60,578 nucleotides of DNA from Lachnospiraceae bacterium (GTDB lineage Bacteria > Bacillota > Clostridia > Lachnospirales > Lachnospiraceae), in assembly GCA_017938285.1 (NCBI GenBank), contig JAGBBW010000048.1, positions 1 to 60,578 of the forward strand. Reading direction: 5' to 3'. The notes under the pieces are model-generated. The model searched no databases, was not told the DNA's origin, and saw nothing but the letters and a program-made list of their open reading frames with translations. The number at the start of each line of letters is the position of its first letter. Position 1 is the first letter of the stretch. Below are positions 43,982 through 53,731 of the stretch, one piece after another. Position numbers and translations under genes: made by a program.

Positions 43982-46900
43982 ATGGGAAAATATGATTATG
44001 AGTTTGAATCCATTGATTTATTGCCATCAGGTAAGTTGGCAGCGCATATTGCAGATGGATCAACAGTACTGGAATTCGGATGTTCCACAGGAAATTTAGC
44101 AAGATATCTAACTGAAAAGAAAAAATGTCGGGTATATGCCATAGAGATGGATCAGAAAGCATTTGAAACTGCTAAGCAGTATCTTGTGGATGGAGTTTGC
44201 GGCGATATAGAGAATGATGAGTGGCTGGATTATTTTTCGGGAGTATCATTTGATGCAATAGTTTTTGCGGATGTGTTGGAACATCTACATAATCCAGATG
44301 AAACATTAAGAAAAGCCAGTATTTTGTTAAAAGAAGATGGACTGCTGTTATTTTCAGTTCCGAATATTGCGCATAATGATGTAATTATAAAGCTACTTGA
44401 AGACCGTTTTGATTATACTGAAACAGGACTTCTGGACTCTACACATATTCATTTCTGGGGAGGAAATAATCTGAGTGAATTTTTGTTGAAACAAGGATTT
44501 TTTCTGGTGGAATTAGATGCCCAGTTTCTTCCGACAATGGCAACGGAACAAACCAGCGGAAATGGTATGTGTAATGAGATAAGTAAAAATTTAAAAAATT
44601 TTTTGAAACAACATAGATATGGCGAAGTGTATCAGTTTGTAGGGAAAGCAAATAAACTGGAGTATGCCCAAAAAGTAAATCTGGTTTTTTGCAACAGAAT
44701 AAGCCTCAAAGAAAAAGAACGAGGAATATTTTGTAAGGTATATTATAACGATGGAAAAGGTTTTAACGAAGAGGACTGCCTTATTTTTTACAGGGATAAT
44801 GACAGTACAGAAATTGATTTGACAGCCTATGTGCCGAAAGGGACAACAGAAATTCGCTTTGATCCAGTGGAAGGCGCAGAGTGTGTTCTTTTTGATCTGT
44901 CTTTTCGTAGCGGAAATGAAATTTTGGATTATGAAGTTTGTAATGGAAGAAAAACAGGAAACAGTATTATATTTCTGAATACGGACCCGCAGGTGCGAGT
45001 GGATTTTGCAGGACGAGATATCAGTTCTATATCTATAGTTGCGCGGATTATGTATCTGGACAGGGATACTTCATGCTCTGTCAGGAGTCTGCTTTCAGAT
45101 TCTGATGCTGGGTGTCAGGAAGAAGTGAAAAAGAGAATGCAGACAGAGGAAAAGATGAATCGTCTTGTGACAGAACAGCAAGAAAAGGAAAGAAATTTGA
45201 AGGTACAATATGAGGAAAAATTAGAAGCAGAGCGGGAAAACATTCGGAAGATGGAGGACAATATTTCAGAAATGCAGAAGCAGGCTGAGGATAATATGAA
45301 AAATACAATTTTTGAAATGCAGGAAAAACTGCATCAGAGTCAGTTGCAGTATACTAAAGAAAATGTGATATTAGAGCAGAGCAATAGTTATTTGGAAAAA
45401 GAAAACGTAAGGCTTCAGGAAGAACTTTTTAAAGAAAGTGAAAAGAGAGAGGCGGTACAGGAGAAACTGCATCAGCTGGAGATGACAGTGGAATGTGAAA
45501 ATGTGCGTTTAAAGCAGGAAAATGCAGGAGTCGTACAGGAAAATAAAAAGCTTTCAGAAGAATTGAAAAAGGAACAGGATAAGAGAGAAATCCTGCAGGA
45601 AAAAGTATATCAGACCTGTAGACAATACGAGGCAAAAAATGCTCTGCTGGAAAAATCTTTAGAAGAGACAAAGAAAACTCTTTCCTTTGCTGTAACGGAG
45701 ACCGAGGAAGAAAAAAGGAAATATGAAGTTACTCGAAAAAGTTTGGAAAATGCTGAATTTCAGATAGAAACAATGCAGGAACTTCTGAAAAAAACAAAAG
45801 AAGAACGCGATTGTTTGAGGAATACAGAGGCAGAATGCCAGTCAGAACTAGAGAATGTCATAATAGAGCTTGCAGGTGTAAAAAACAATGCAGAGAGGAT
45901 GGAAAGCAGAAATCAACAGCTTCAGCTTCAGATGACAACTATGGAAGAACTTCATAAGATGACCCAGATGTCGCTGGAAAGTTCAGAAATTCAGAGACAG
46001 CAGCTGATTAATGATTATCGTGGACTGGAGGGACTGTATTATTCTGTGCTGGAAGAACGGAACCGGATGCTTAATTCAAAATCATGGAGATATACAAATG
46101 GTCCCCGTGTCATTTTTTCAAAGATAAAGAAGAACCGGGCACTGAGTCTGGTTGGAAAAACATTCAGTGCATTAAAAGTAGGCGGACCTCGTTTTGCAGT
46201 GCAGAAAATTAAGGGATATTTTGCACGGAAAAAACAGGTGGAGAATGTAACACTGCCGGAAGGTTTTGACTGTAGTGAAATTTGTTTTGAAACTCTTGTT
46301 GGTGAACTGACTTATTTGTCGGCGGTTCATTCTATAGCAATATATAACACAGAAAAACTGGCAGCATATAATTCGGATTTTATTGATAATAATGTACTAC
46401 TGGTGTCCCATACATTGGATTTGACAGGTGGTCCGGTTGCAGTGAGGTATTTTGCAAAAAAATTACTGGAGGATGGATACAGCCCGGTTGTGTTTTCTCC
46501 GAATGGTGGAGAACTGATAGATACTCTGGTAAAAGATGGAATACCTGTTGTGGTATTCGATCAGTTTATGACCAGTGAATTTATTTTAAAGTATGTACAG
46601 TTGTTTTCTTTCGCTGTATTAAATACGATTGTATGTGCACCGCTTGTTAGCAGGTTGTCAGGTCTGAGACTTCCGGTAATATGGTGGATTCATGAAGCAA
46701 AGGTATCCTATCATCCGGGACAGATAGCACTTATGCCAGAAAAAGTTGGTGAAAATGTGAAAATTTACTGTGGTGGTGAATATGCCAAAAAGGTTCTTTT
46801 AAGTAATTTTCCAAATTACCAGGCAGATACACTTCTGTATTATGTACCGGATTATCTGTATGAAGTGAATGCAGGCAGTGAATATTCTATTGGTAATACT

Positions 46901-48673
46901 GCAGGGAAAATAGTATTTGCCTCCATAGGTATGCAGGAAGAACGGAAGGGACAGGATATTCTGGCAAGTGCGATTCTGACACTTTCGAAGGAATGTGTGG
47001 AACGTTGCTATTTTCTGTTCATTGGCAAGAACTATTATGAGCCAATTGCTGCAAAAATTCGTTATTTATGTGAAAAGTATCCGCTTAATGTGAGGCACAT
47101 TCCAGAAGTGAATCCGGAGCAGTTGAAGTCTGTATACAGACAGATTGATTGTCTGGTATGTACTTCCCGGGATGATCCAATGCCAATTGTTGTGACGGAA
47201 GCATTCCTGATGAAGAAATTGGTAATCTGTTCTGAAAATGCAGGGTCTGCACAGTTTATTCAGGATGGTGTAAATGGTTTTGTTTACCATAATGACGACT
47301 ATATGGAACTGGTAGAGAAAATACAAATTGTGCTGGATGGAAAAGTGAATTTATCAGACATTGGTGAACAAGCGCGAATGGTTTATATGAACAATTTTGG
47401 TAAGGAGGCATTTGACAGGGCAATTGATACGGTTATCGAAGCTTTGGATACAAATACCCAGAGTACGTATGATGTGTCTGTGGTAATACCGACTTATAAC
47501 GGAGGAGAGCAGTTTAAGGAAATGCTGAATGTACTGGAACGTCAGAAAAACTGCGGGTCTGTGGAAATTGTTGTGGTGGATTCCGGCAGTAAAGATGGAA
47601 CGGTGGAAGCCTGTCGGGAACATAATGTAACTCTTGTTGAAATTCCGAATGAGAAGTTTTCTCATTCCTATGCAAGAAATCTTGGTGCAGAATCTGCGCA
47701 TGGAAAAATTATTGCATTTATGACACAGGATGCCATGCCATCTTCGGATGAATGGCTGTTCCAGATGACAGAACCGATTGTATCTGGGGAAGTATCTGCT
47801 GTTTCCTGTGGCGAACAGTGTCCGGAAGGAACAGATTTATATTATCGAATTGCATCCTTTGGACATGCCAGATACGTTGGCTTCCTTGAAAAGGATGTAG
47901 TTGGTTCTATTGAAAACTGCACAGATGACGATACGTTGCGTAGAAATGCATCCTTGAATGATGTTGCATGTATTGTAGAACGTAAAGTTTTCATGCGATT
48001 TAAGCACAGGTTTAATTATGCGGAAGATCTGGACTTGGGAATCCGTCTGTTAAAAAAAGGATATAAGATTAAATTGTTGTCCGGGGTACGGGTAGTTCAT
48101 GCGCATAACCGGGTGGCAGATTATTACATGAAACGTGCCATTGTTGAAAATGAAGCATTTTTCAGGATTTTTCCGGATAAAAAGGCACCGGCAGAAGATG
48201 AGAATGTCGTGGTAAGCCGGATTGTCCGTTCGAGTTGTATGATGTCAGAGATTCTTGCAAGAGTAGATGAGTTAGGAAAGAAGCATTATGATACCTTCCA
48301 GGATTTTCTGAAAGACTCAGTTAAAATTTTTGACGATGTAATGAAACATTCAGATAAGTACACTTCATTGAAGAAGAATGAGAAGTTCCAATGTCCGGAA
48401 CTGGAGAAACTGGTTGACTTCTGCATACAGAATTACCGGATTTATGAGCATCCGTCCAATATTAATCCGGTATGGGGAGTGAAACATTATCTGGAGAATT
48501 CCATTGTAAGTTATATTGATTATCAGGGAATTAAATATACAAAGCGTTTAAAAAATGATATCTGCAGTTGCCTGCTGAAACAGTTTGCATTTGCAGTTGG
48601 TGCTGAAATTTCCAATCTGGGAGAATCAGGAAAACTGAAAGAAAAGGTAAAAGAACTTACCAAAGGAGTTTAG
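43982..48673 (+). CDS. Giant fusion: methyltransferase, coiled coil, GT4 and GT2
   Basis: 1563 residues. Order: class I SAM methyltransferase (about 10-185: VLEFGCSTGNLARYL, YAIEMD, FDAIVFADVLEHLHNPDETL); a beta-rich region (225-365) with RFDPVEG at 292-298; a coiled coil of over 300 residues (about 375-695); the segment NSKSWRYTNGPR (about 700) often seen at such junctions; a GT4 enzyme (about 800-1155: LVSHTLDLTGGPVAVRYFAK, ASIGMQEERKGQDIL, CTSRDDPMPIVVTEAFLM); a GT2 enzyme (about 1160-1400: VSVVIPTYNGG, VVVDSGSKDGT, FMTQDAM); and a helical tail. No membrane segment. The coiled coil may set polymer length or assemble the synthase, as proposed for WbdD-type proteins that also carry a methyltransferase. 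Reactions are inferred from domains only. Confidence 0.9.
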   Translation: MGKYDYEFESIDLLPSGKLAAHIADGSTVLEFGCSTGNLARYLTEKKKCRVYAIEMDQKAFETAKQYLVDGVCGDIENDEWLDYFSGVSFDAIVFADVLEHLHNPDETLRKASILLKEDGLLLFSVPNIAHNDVIIKLLEDRFDYTETGLLDSTHIHFWGGNNLSEFLLKQGFFLVELDAQFLPTMATEQTSGNGMCNEISKNLKNFLKQHRYGEVYQFVGKANKLEYAQKVNLVFCNRISLKEKERGIFCKVYYNDGKGFNEEDCLIFYRDNDSTEIDLTAYVPKGTTEIRFDPVEGAECVLFDLSFRSGNEILDYEVCNGRKTGNSIIFLNTDPQVRVDFAGRDISSISIVARIMYLDRDTSCSVRSLLSDSDAGCQEEVKKRMQTEEKMNRLVTEQQEKERNLKVQYEEKLEAERENIRKMEDNISEMQKQAEDNMKNTIFEMQEKLHQSQLQYTKENVILEQSNSYLEKENVRLQEELFKESEKREAVQEKLHQLEMTVECENVRLKQENAGVVQENKKLSEELKKEQDKREILQEKVYQTCRQYEAKNALLEKSLEETKKTLSFAVTETEEEKRKYEVTRKSLENAEFQIETMQELLKKTKEERDCLRNTEAECQSELENVIIELAGVKNNAERMESRNQQLQLQMTTMEELHKMTQMSLESSEIQRQQLINDYRGLEGLYYSVLEERNRMLNSKSWRYTNGPRVIFSKIKKNRALSLVGKTFSALKVGGPRFAVQKIKGYFARKKQVENVTLPEGFDCSEICFETLVGELTYLSAVHSIAIYNTEKLAAYNSDFIDNNVLLVSHTLDLTGGPVAVRYFAKKLLEDGYSPVVFSPNGGELIDTLVKDGIPVVVFDQFMTSEFILKYVQLFSFAVLNTIVCAPLVSRLSGLRLPVIWWIHEAKVSYHPGQIALMPEKVGENVKIYCGGEYAKKVLLSNFPNYQADTLLYYVPDYLYEVNAGSEYSIGNTAGKIVFASIGMQEERKGQDILASAILTLSKECVERCYFLFIGKNYYEPIAAKIRYLCEKYPLNVRHIPEVNPEQLKSVYRQIDCLVCTSRDDPMPIVVTEAFLMKKLVICSENAGSAQFIQDGVNGFVYHNDDYMELVEKIQIVLDGKVNLSDIGEQARMVYMNNFGKEAFDRAIDTVIEALDTNTQSTYDVSVVIPTYNGGEQFKEMLNVLERQKNCGSVEIVVVDSGSKDGTVEACREHNVTLVEIPNEKFSHSYARNLGAESAHGKIIAFMTQDAMPSSDEWLFQMTEPIVSGEVSAVSCGEQCPEGTDLYYRIASFGHARYVGFLEKDVVGSIENCTDDDTLRRNASLNDVACIVERKVFMRFKHRFNYAEDLDLGIRLLKKGYKIKLLSGVRVVHAHNRVADYYMKRAIVENEAFFRIFPDKKAPAEDENVVVSRIVRSSCMMSEILARVDELGKKHYDTFQDFLKDSVKIFDDVMKHSDKYTSLKKNEKFQCPELEKLVDFCIQNYRIYEHPSNINPVWGVKHYLENSIVSYIDYQGIKYTKRLKNDICSCLLKQFAFAVGAEISNLGESGKLKEKVKELTKGV

Positions 48674-48676
48674 GAT

Positions 48677-49597
48677 ATGAAAAACATTTTAGTATTAGGA
48701 GGTTGCGGATTTATCGGCTCCTTTCTGGTGAAGCGTCTGCAGGAAGAACACAATGTACTGGTTTACGACAGATGTGAGCCTGTATATGAATTTAAAGGAA
48801 AAAGTATTATTGGAAATTTTGCAGAAGAGCAGAATTTTTATGAAATTTTAGTGGAAAACCAGGTTGACCTGGTTTTCCATCTGATTTCTACAGCACTTCC
48901 AACAGACAGCACACATGCAATTGAGCAGGAGATTTTGACAAATGTAATTCCTTCGGTTCGTTTATTTGAGGCTATGGTGAAAGCAAACGTGAAAAGATTG
49001 ATTTTTTCTTCATCGGGAGGGACGGTATATGGGGAATCTTTTGGACAGCCTCACAAAGTCACAGACCGGACGGCACCAATTTGCAGTTATGGCATTCAGA
49101 AAAATTCTATAGAAAATTATATAGCATTGTATAACCGTTACTATGGAATGGAATTTATTGTAGCAAGAATATCGAATCCTTATGGTGTCTGGACCCAGCA
49201 GAACCGTATGCAGGGGATTATACCGATTTTTATCCGGAAGTTGTTGGATGATGAGCCAATAACGGTATTTGGTGATACGAAAAGAGATTATATTTTTATA
49301 GATGATGTAATAGAGGCTTTTGTGTGTATGATTGAATATTGTGGGATGGAGCGGGTATTCAATGTAGGAACGGGAGTTGCGACTAGTATTAGTGAGATTA
49401 TAGGAATTATTGAAACGGAGATAGGAAAGAAGTTTTCACAGATTGAATATAAGGATATTCGGAAGTGCGATGTAAAGGAGAATGTGTTGGATGCTTCTAA
49501 AAGTAAGGAAAAATTGAAATGGAGTATAAAGAATGGTATTGAAAAAGGAGTTATTGAGGTTATAGAAAAAATAAAAAAGAATGAAAGGGAAGAGTAA
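48677..49597 (+). CDS. NAD-dependent epimerase/dehydratase (GalE-like SDR)
   Basis: 306 residues. Extended short-chain dehydrogenase: NAD site LGGCGFIGSFLVKRL (GxxGxxG), FSSSGGTVYGE, the catalytic YGIQK (YxxxK) and RISNPYG. It most resembles UDP-hexose 4-epimerase-like enzymes, which convert UDP-Glc/GlcNAc to the Gal forms, but other nucleotide-sugar steps are possible. It starts 3 bases after the giant fusion gene and supplies sugars in the cytoplasm. Confidence 0.9.
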   Translation: MKNILVLGGCGFIGSFLVKRLQEEHNVLVYDRCEPVYEFKGKSIIGNFAEEQNFYEILVENQVDLVFHLISTALPTDSTHAIEQEILTNVIPSVRLFEAMVKANVKRLIFSSSGGTVYGESFGQPHKVTDRTAPICSYGIQKNSIENYIALYNRYYGMEFIVARISNPYGVWTQQNRMQGIIPIFIRKLLDDEPITVFGDTKRDYIFIDDVIEAFVCMIEYCGMERVFNVGTGVATSISEIIGIIETEIGKKFSQIEYKDIRKCDVKENVLDASKSKEKLKWSIKNGIEKGVIEVIEKIKKNEREE

Positions 49598-49599
49598 CA

Positions 49600-51654
49600 A
49601 TGGCTTCAGATTCAAAAAAAAGCTTTTCTACGGTGAATAAAAAATATCTGCTAAGTGTTGTAATTTTACTAGCAGGAATTATTAAAGTGGTTTTAGTACA
49701 GAACCTGCCTATTTACGCGATAACATATGCTGTTCATGATGATAGAATGATGGTTAATATGGCTCAAAGTTTATTAGCTGGAGAATGGTTGGGCGAATAC
49801 AATCAGATGACACTGGTAAAAGGAATTGTATATCCTCTTTTTCTGGCATTTTGTAATAAGATAGGAATGCCGTACTTAACAGGAATAGCTTTAAATTATT
49901 TTTTTGCATGTATGCTTATGATATTTGTTATAAGTAAAGTATATAAAAATAAAATTGGCTTATTTTTTATATACATAATTTTATTGTTTGATCCTATTAC
50001 AATGTCCTTACATGCATTTCAAAGAGTATATAGATGTTCATTGACGCCGGCCCACATAATAATTTTACTTGCTTGCTTTTTTGCAATGTATATTGAAAGA
50101 AAGCAAAGTAAGAAAAAAATGATAGCTTGGGCAGTATTAGCAGGAGTTTCGTTAGGAATAATGTGGAATACCCGTGAAGATGGAATTTGGGTATTGCCGT
50201 TTGTTGCGGGCGTTATTTTTGTTACAGTTTTAAAGGTGTTTTTTGAATTTAAGAAAAAAGATAGATTTATAAGAATTGGCATAGGTGTATTACCATTAGT
50301 AGTATTTCTAATAATGAATAATGCAATAGCATTAACAAATTATATACATTATGGAATTTATACTACAAATGAATTGAGTGATAGTGCATATTCCGATTTT
50401 ATGAAATCTATTTATTCTGTAAGACCAAATGATGATATAGACTATGTTTCTGTACCAAGAGAGACAATGAATCGGATTTGTGAAGAAAGTCCTACATTAA
50501 AAAGTATTCAGGAAAACATAAATATTACACTCGATGCTTGGGAAATACATGGAAAAACAACAGGCGACATGGAAGTGGAACATGGCCGGCTTTTTTGGGC
50601 GTTAAGAGATGCGGTAGCTGCTTCTGGATATTATGCAGATGCACAAAAAGCTAATAATTTCTATATGACTGTTTCTAATGAAATAGAACAAGCAATAGAG
50701 GAAGGCAGATTAGAGCGAAGAAATATAATGCCATCCGTTATGATGGCTCCATGGAAAAGTGAGTTTTTTTCTGAACTTTTAACACAACTGCCAAAAACGT
50801 TGAAGTCTGTTATTGAATATGCGGGAGTTGCGGCTAGTATTGAACAAAGTGTTGATAACGACATTGAAAACAAAGGAATCAGGTTATATGAATCTTTAAC
50901 AGGTAATTTGGCAATATATCCCACAAGATATGTGACGAGTATTAACGGTTGGATGTTTGCAAAAAATGAGGACTGGAAAGCAGTAAATATAGTTGATAGA
51001 AATTACAATAAAATAAGTGAAATAAATTTTATGGAAAGTCCGGATATATATGACTATTTTATTTATGAATTTAATCTATCATACGAGAATGCGAATCAAT
51101 GCAGATTCGCCATCAGTCTTTCTGAGTTGGAGCAAAGTAGATTTCCATTGCAAGTGGAAATTATTTCATCTACTGGAGAGAAACAGTATTATGAACTGGT
51201 TACTACTGAAAATGAGGATTTGATAATGCTGTATGATAATGTGAGTACGGCTGAGAGTGAGGATATTTATGCTTCATATTCAGAAAAAAGAGTAGATTTG
51301 ATAAATAGGTTCAGTTCAATATATAAAAAGGTTAATCCTGTTCTTTTTGTTATTGGAGTTATAGGATACGTATATATTACAGTAATGTATGTTATCAGCG
51401 TAAGGAAAAAAGAAAATATTTGTGAAGAAATGTGGCTTTTTTTGAGTGGAGTATTGGGGAGTTTAGTAGTATTAGTTGGAGGAATTTCATATACGCATAT
51501 TTCAGCTTATAATGCGGTCACTCACTTATATTTATCTGCTGCATATCCATTAAATACTTTATTTGGGATAGTTTCAGTAGTTACAGTATATAGTATGTTA
51601 AAGAAAAGGATTCGGATTCAGTTGATGACGGAGGATAAGAAAAATGAAGTATAA
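49600..51654 (+). CDS. Multi-membrane-helix protein, GT-C-like glycosyltransferase
   Basis: 684 residues. About eight N-terminal membrane helices, a long outward-facing domain (about 250-560) and three more helices at the end. The first loop after helix 1 carries an acidic pair (YAVHDDRMMVNMAQSLLAGE), and a second acidic site follows (WNTREDGIWVLP). In GT-C enzymes such loop acidic residues form the active site and use lipid-phosphate sugars. The DNA is visibly more AT-rich than in the flanking genes, with many AAA/ATA codons, suggesting separate acquisition. No named family is recognised, so GT-C is an inference. Confidence 0.7.
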   Translation: MASDSKKSFSTVNKKYLLSVVILLAGIIKVVLVQNLPIYAITYAVHDDRMMVNMAQSLLAGEWLGEYNQMTLVKGIVYPLFLAFCNKIGMPYLTGIALNYFFACMLMIFVISKVYKNKIGLFFIYIILLFDPITMSLHAFQRVYRCSLTPAHIIILLACFFAMYIERKQSKKKMIAWAVLAGVSLGIMWNTREDGIWVLPFVAGVIFVTVLKVFFEFKKKDRFIRIGIGVLPLVVFLIMNNAIALTNYIHYGIYTTNELSDSAYSDFMKSIYSVRPNDDIDYVSVPRETMNRICEESPTLKSIQENINITLDAWEIHGKTTGDMEVEHGRLFWALRDAVAASGYYADAQKANNFYMTVSNEIEQAIEEGRLERRNIMPSVMMAPWKSEFFSELLTQLPKTLKSVIEYAGVAASIEQSVDNDIENKGIRLYESLTGNLAIYPTRYVTSINGWMFAKNEDWKAVNIVDRNYNKISEINFMESPDIYDYFIYEFNLSYENANQCRFAISLSELEQSRFPLQVEIISSTGEKQYYELVTTENEDLIMLYDNVSTAESEDIYASYSEKRVDLINRFSSIYKKVNPVLFVIGVIGYVYITVMYVISVRKKENICEEMWLFLSGVLGSLVVLVGGISYTHISAYNAVTHLYLSAAYPLNTLFGIVSVVTVYSMLKKRIRIQLMTEDKKNEV

Positions 51655-52783
51655 TAAAATCATCATCGGTGCCGGTTTATACGGTCTGTACTCTGCCCTG
51701 TTCTGTGCCAAGCGTGGCGAACAGGTCATTGTCCTGGAACATGATGCCGCACCGTTTAAAAGAGCAACCTATATTAATCAGGCAAGGGTACACATGGGCT
51801 ATCATTATCCAAGATCGTTTTCCACGGCAATTAAATCAGCTGGATATTTTGAGCGCTTTAATCAGGACTATGGTTTCTGTGTACATAGTAAATTCGACCA
51901 GGTATATGCCACCTCGGATGCTTTTTCATGGACAAATGCAGGGCAGTTTAAAAAGTTTTGCGAAGCAGCAAAAATACGTTGTGATGAGGTGCCTGTAGAA
52001 AAGTATTTCAATGAGGAAATGTGTGATGGAGCGTTCCTGACAGAGGAGTATACGTATGACGCACAGATATTGAAGAAATATTTTCTGGAAGAGTTAAAGA
52101 ACTATACGAATGTTGAAATACGTTATAGTGTGAGAATTTCGAAAATAGCCAAAGAGAAGGAATGTTATGAAGTGGAGCTGGAAAATGGTGACAAGTTGTA
52201 TAGTGGATTTGTTCTGAATGCAACGTATGCTTCCACAAACCAGATTATCGGGAAATGTCAGGGAATCGAAGAGGACAAGTTTGGAATTAAGTATGAACTT
52301 TGTGAAATTATTCTTTGTGATGTAAATGACAGATTGAGGGATACCGGAATTACAGTAATGGATGGACCATTTTTTTCCATCATGCCGTTTGGCAAAACGG
52401 GGCTGCATTCTCTGACTTCGGTAACCTTTACCCCACACATGGCAAGTTTTGAAAAGGTTCCAACGTTTCCATGTCAGAAGGAGTCACAGGGATTCTGTTC
52501 CGTAGACCAGCTGGGAAATTGCAATGACTGTCCTGCAAAACCAGAAACAGCGTGGAGTTATATGTCGAACCTTGCAAGAAAGTATTTAAAGGAAGAATAT
52601 GGTTTTGACTACAAGGAATCCTTGTTTTCCATGAAACCGATTCTAAAGGCTTCGGAAATTGATGATTCCAGACCGACAGTAATCAAGGTACATACTGCAT
52701 CTCCGACCTTTGTAAGTGTACTGTCTGGAAAAATCAATACGGTTTATGATTTGGATGAAATTTTATTAGGAGGGACAGAGTGA
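51644..52783 (+). CDS. FAD-dependent oxidoreductase (DAO family)
   Basis: 379 residues. The FAD-binding Rossmann motif is IIGAGLYGLYSALFCAKRG, then VIVLEHD. NQARVHMGYHYPRS and GFVLNATYAS are typical of this group, found in polysaccharide loci. A cysteine cluster CSVDQLGNCNDCP lies near residue 290 and may bind a metal. It overlaps the preceding gene by 11 bases. The substrate is unknown; with the reductase and TIM-barrel isomerase nearby, oxidation or rearrangement of a nucleotide or lipid-linked sugar is plausible. Confidence 0.82.
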   Translation: MKYNKIIIGAGLYGLYSALFCAKRGEQVIVLEHDAAPFKRATYINQARVHMGYHYPRSFSTAIKSAGYFERFNQDYGFCVHSKFDQVYATSDAFSWTNAGQFKKFCEAAKIRCDEVPVEKYFNEEMCDGAFLTEEYTYDAQILKKYFLEELKNYTNVEIRYSVRISKIAKEKECYEVELENGDKLYSGFVLNATYASTNQIIGKCQGIEEDKFGIKYELCEIILCDVNDRLRDTGITVMDGPFFSIMPFGKTGLHSLTSVTFTPHMASFEKVPTFPCQKESQGFCSVDQLGNCNDCPAKPETAWSYMSNLARKYLKEEYGFDYKESLFSMKPILKASEIDDSRPTVIKVHTASPTFVSVLSGKINTVYDLDEILLGGTE

Positions 52784-53715
52784 TGAAGCAGGAACTGTCA
52801 AAAGAAAAGAATTTTATTTCGGCGGTAGTGTATGTTCATAATGACGCAGATGTAATAGGGGAGTTTGTAGGAAAGCTGTATGATGCTTTGCAGAAGAATT
52901 TTTTGAAGTTTGAACTGATTTTTGTAAATGATGCAAGCACGGATGCTTCTGTAGAAATTATCAGGGAAGTGACCAGCGGATTTGAAGGATGCGCTACCAG
53001 CATTTTAAGCATGAGTTACCATCAGGGAACAGAAATGGCAATGAATGCAGGAATTGACCTGTCCATAGGTGATTTTGTGTATGAATTTGATTCAGTATTG
53101 ATGGATTATGATGTGGATATGGTTTTTGACCTTTACAAAGAATCCCTGAAAGGTTTTGACATTGTCAGTGCTTCCCCTAAGAATGGACAGAAATGGACAT
53201 CAAAACTTTTTTATAAAGTATTTAATAAGTTTGCCAACATGGAATATATGCTTTCAACAGAACGTTTCCGTGTAATTTCACGAAGGGCAATTAACCGGGT
53301 GAATTCCCTGAGCAGGACCATTCCATACAGACAGGCAGTATATGCGAACTGTGGACTTAAATTGAAGACAATCAGTTACGACGGAACAAAAAACAGAAAG
53401 AGCAATAAAAAGGATAAGAGTGAACTGGCAGTCAATTCGTTACTGTTGTTCACTGATGTGGCATATAAGGCAACGAGACTGATGGCTGTTGTTATGATGC
53501 TGCTGACTCTGGGAATGGCGGTATATGCAGCAGTAGTGTTTGTTGCAGGACAGCCGATAGAAGGCTGGACAACCCTGATGTTAATCATATCCGGCAGCTT
53601 TTTTGGAATGTTTGCAATTCTGACAATGATAATAAAGTATGAGGCAGTTATTCTGGATTTGAATTTCAAGAAAAAGGAATATGTATTTGAATCAATTGAG
53701 AAAATATCCAGGTAA
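52783..53715 (+). CDS. DPM1/ArnC-like polyprenyl-phosphate glycosyltransferase
   Basis: 310 residues from the ATG at 52783, which overlaps the upstream stop (TGATG) and has GGAGGGA before it. GT2 domain with AVVYVHNDADVIGEFVGKLY, VNDASTDAS, and EFDSVLMDYDVDM as the metal site region. Two C-terminal membrane helices (about 225-250 and 260-285) follow, as in GtrB/ArnC enzymes. These load a sugar onto undecaprenyl phosphate on the inner face. The sites deviate somewhat from the DXD pattern, so activity should be treated as probable rather than certain. Confidence 0.82.
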   Translation: MKQELSKEKNFISAVVYVHNDADVIGEFVGKLYDALQKNFLKFELIFVNDASTDASVEIIREVTSGFEGCATSILSMSYHQGTEMAMNAGIDLSIGDFVYEFDSVLMDYDVDMVFDLYKESLKGFDIVSASPKNGQKWTSKLFYKVFNKFANMEYMLSTERFRVISRRAINRVNSLSRTIPYRQAVYANCGLKLKTISYDGTKNRKSNKKDKSELAVNSLLLFTDVAYKATRLMAVVMMLLTLGMAVYAAVVFVAGQPIEGWTTLMLIISGSFFGMFAILTMIIKYEAVILDLNFKKKEYVFESIEKISR

Positions 53716-53731
53716 CGGTTGTGAGGTATAT

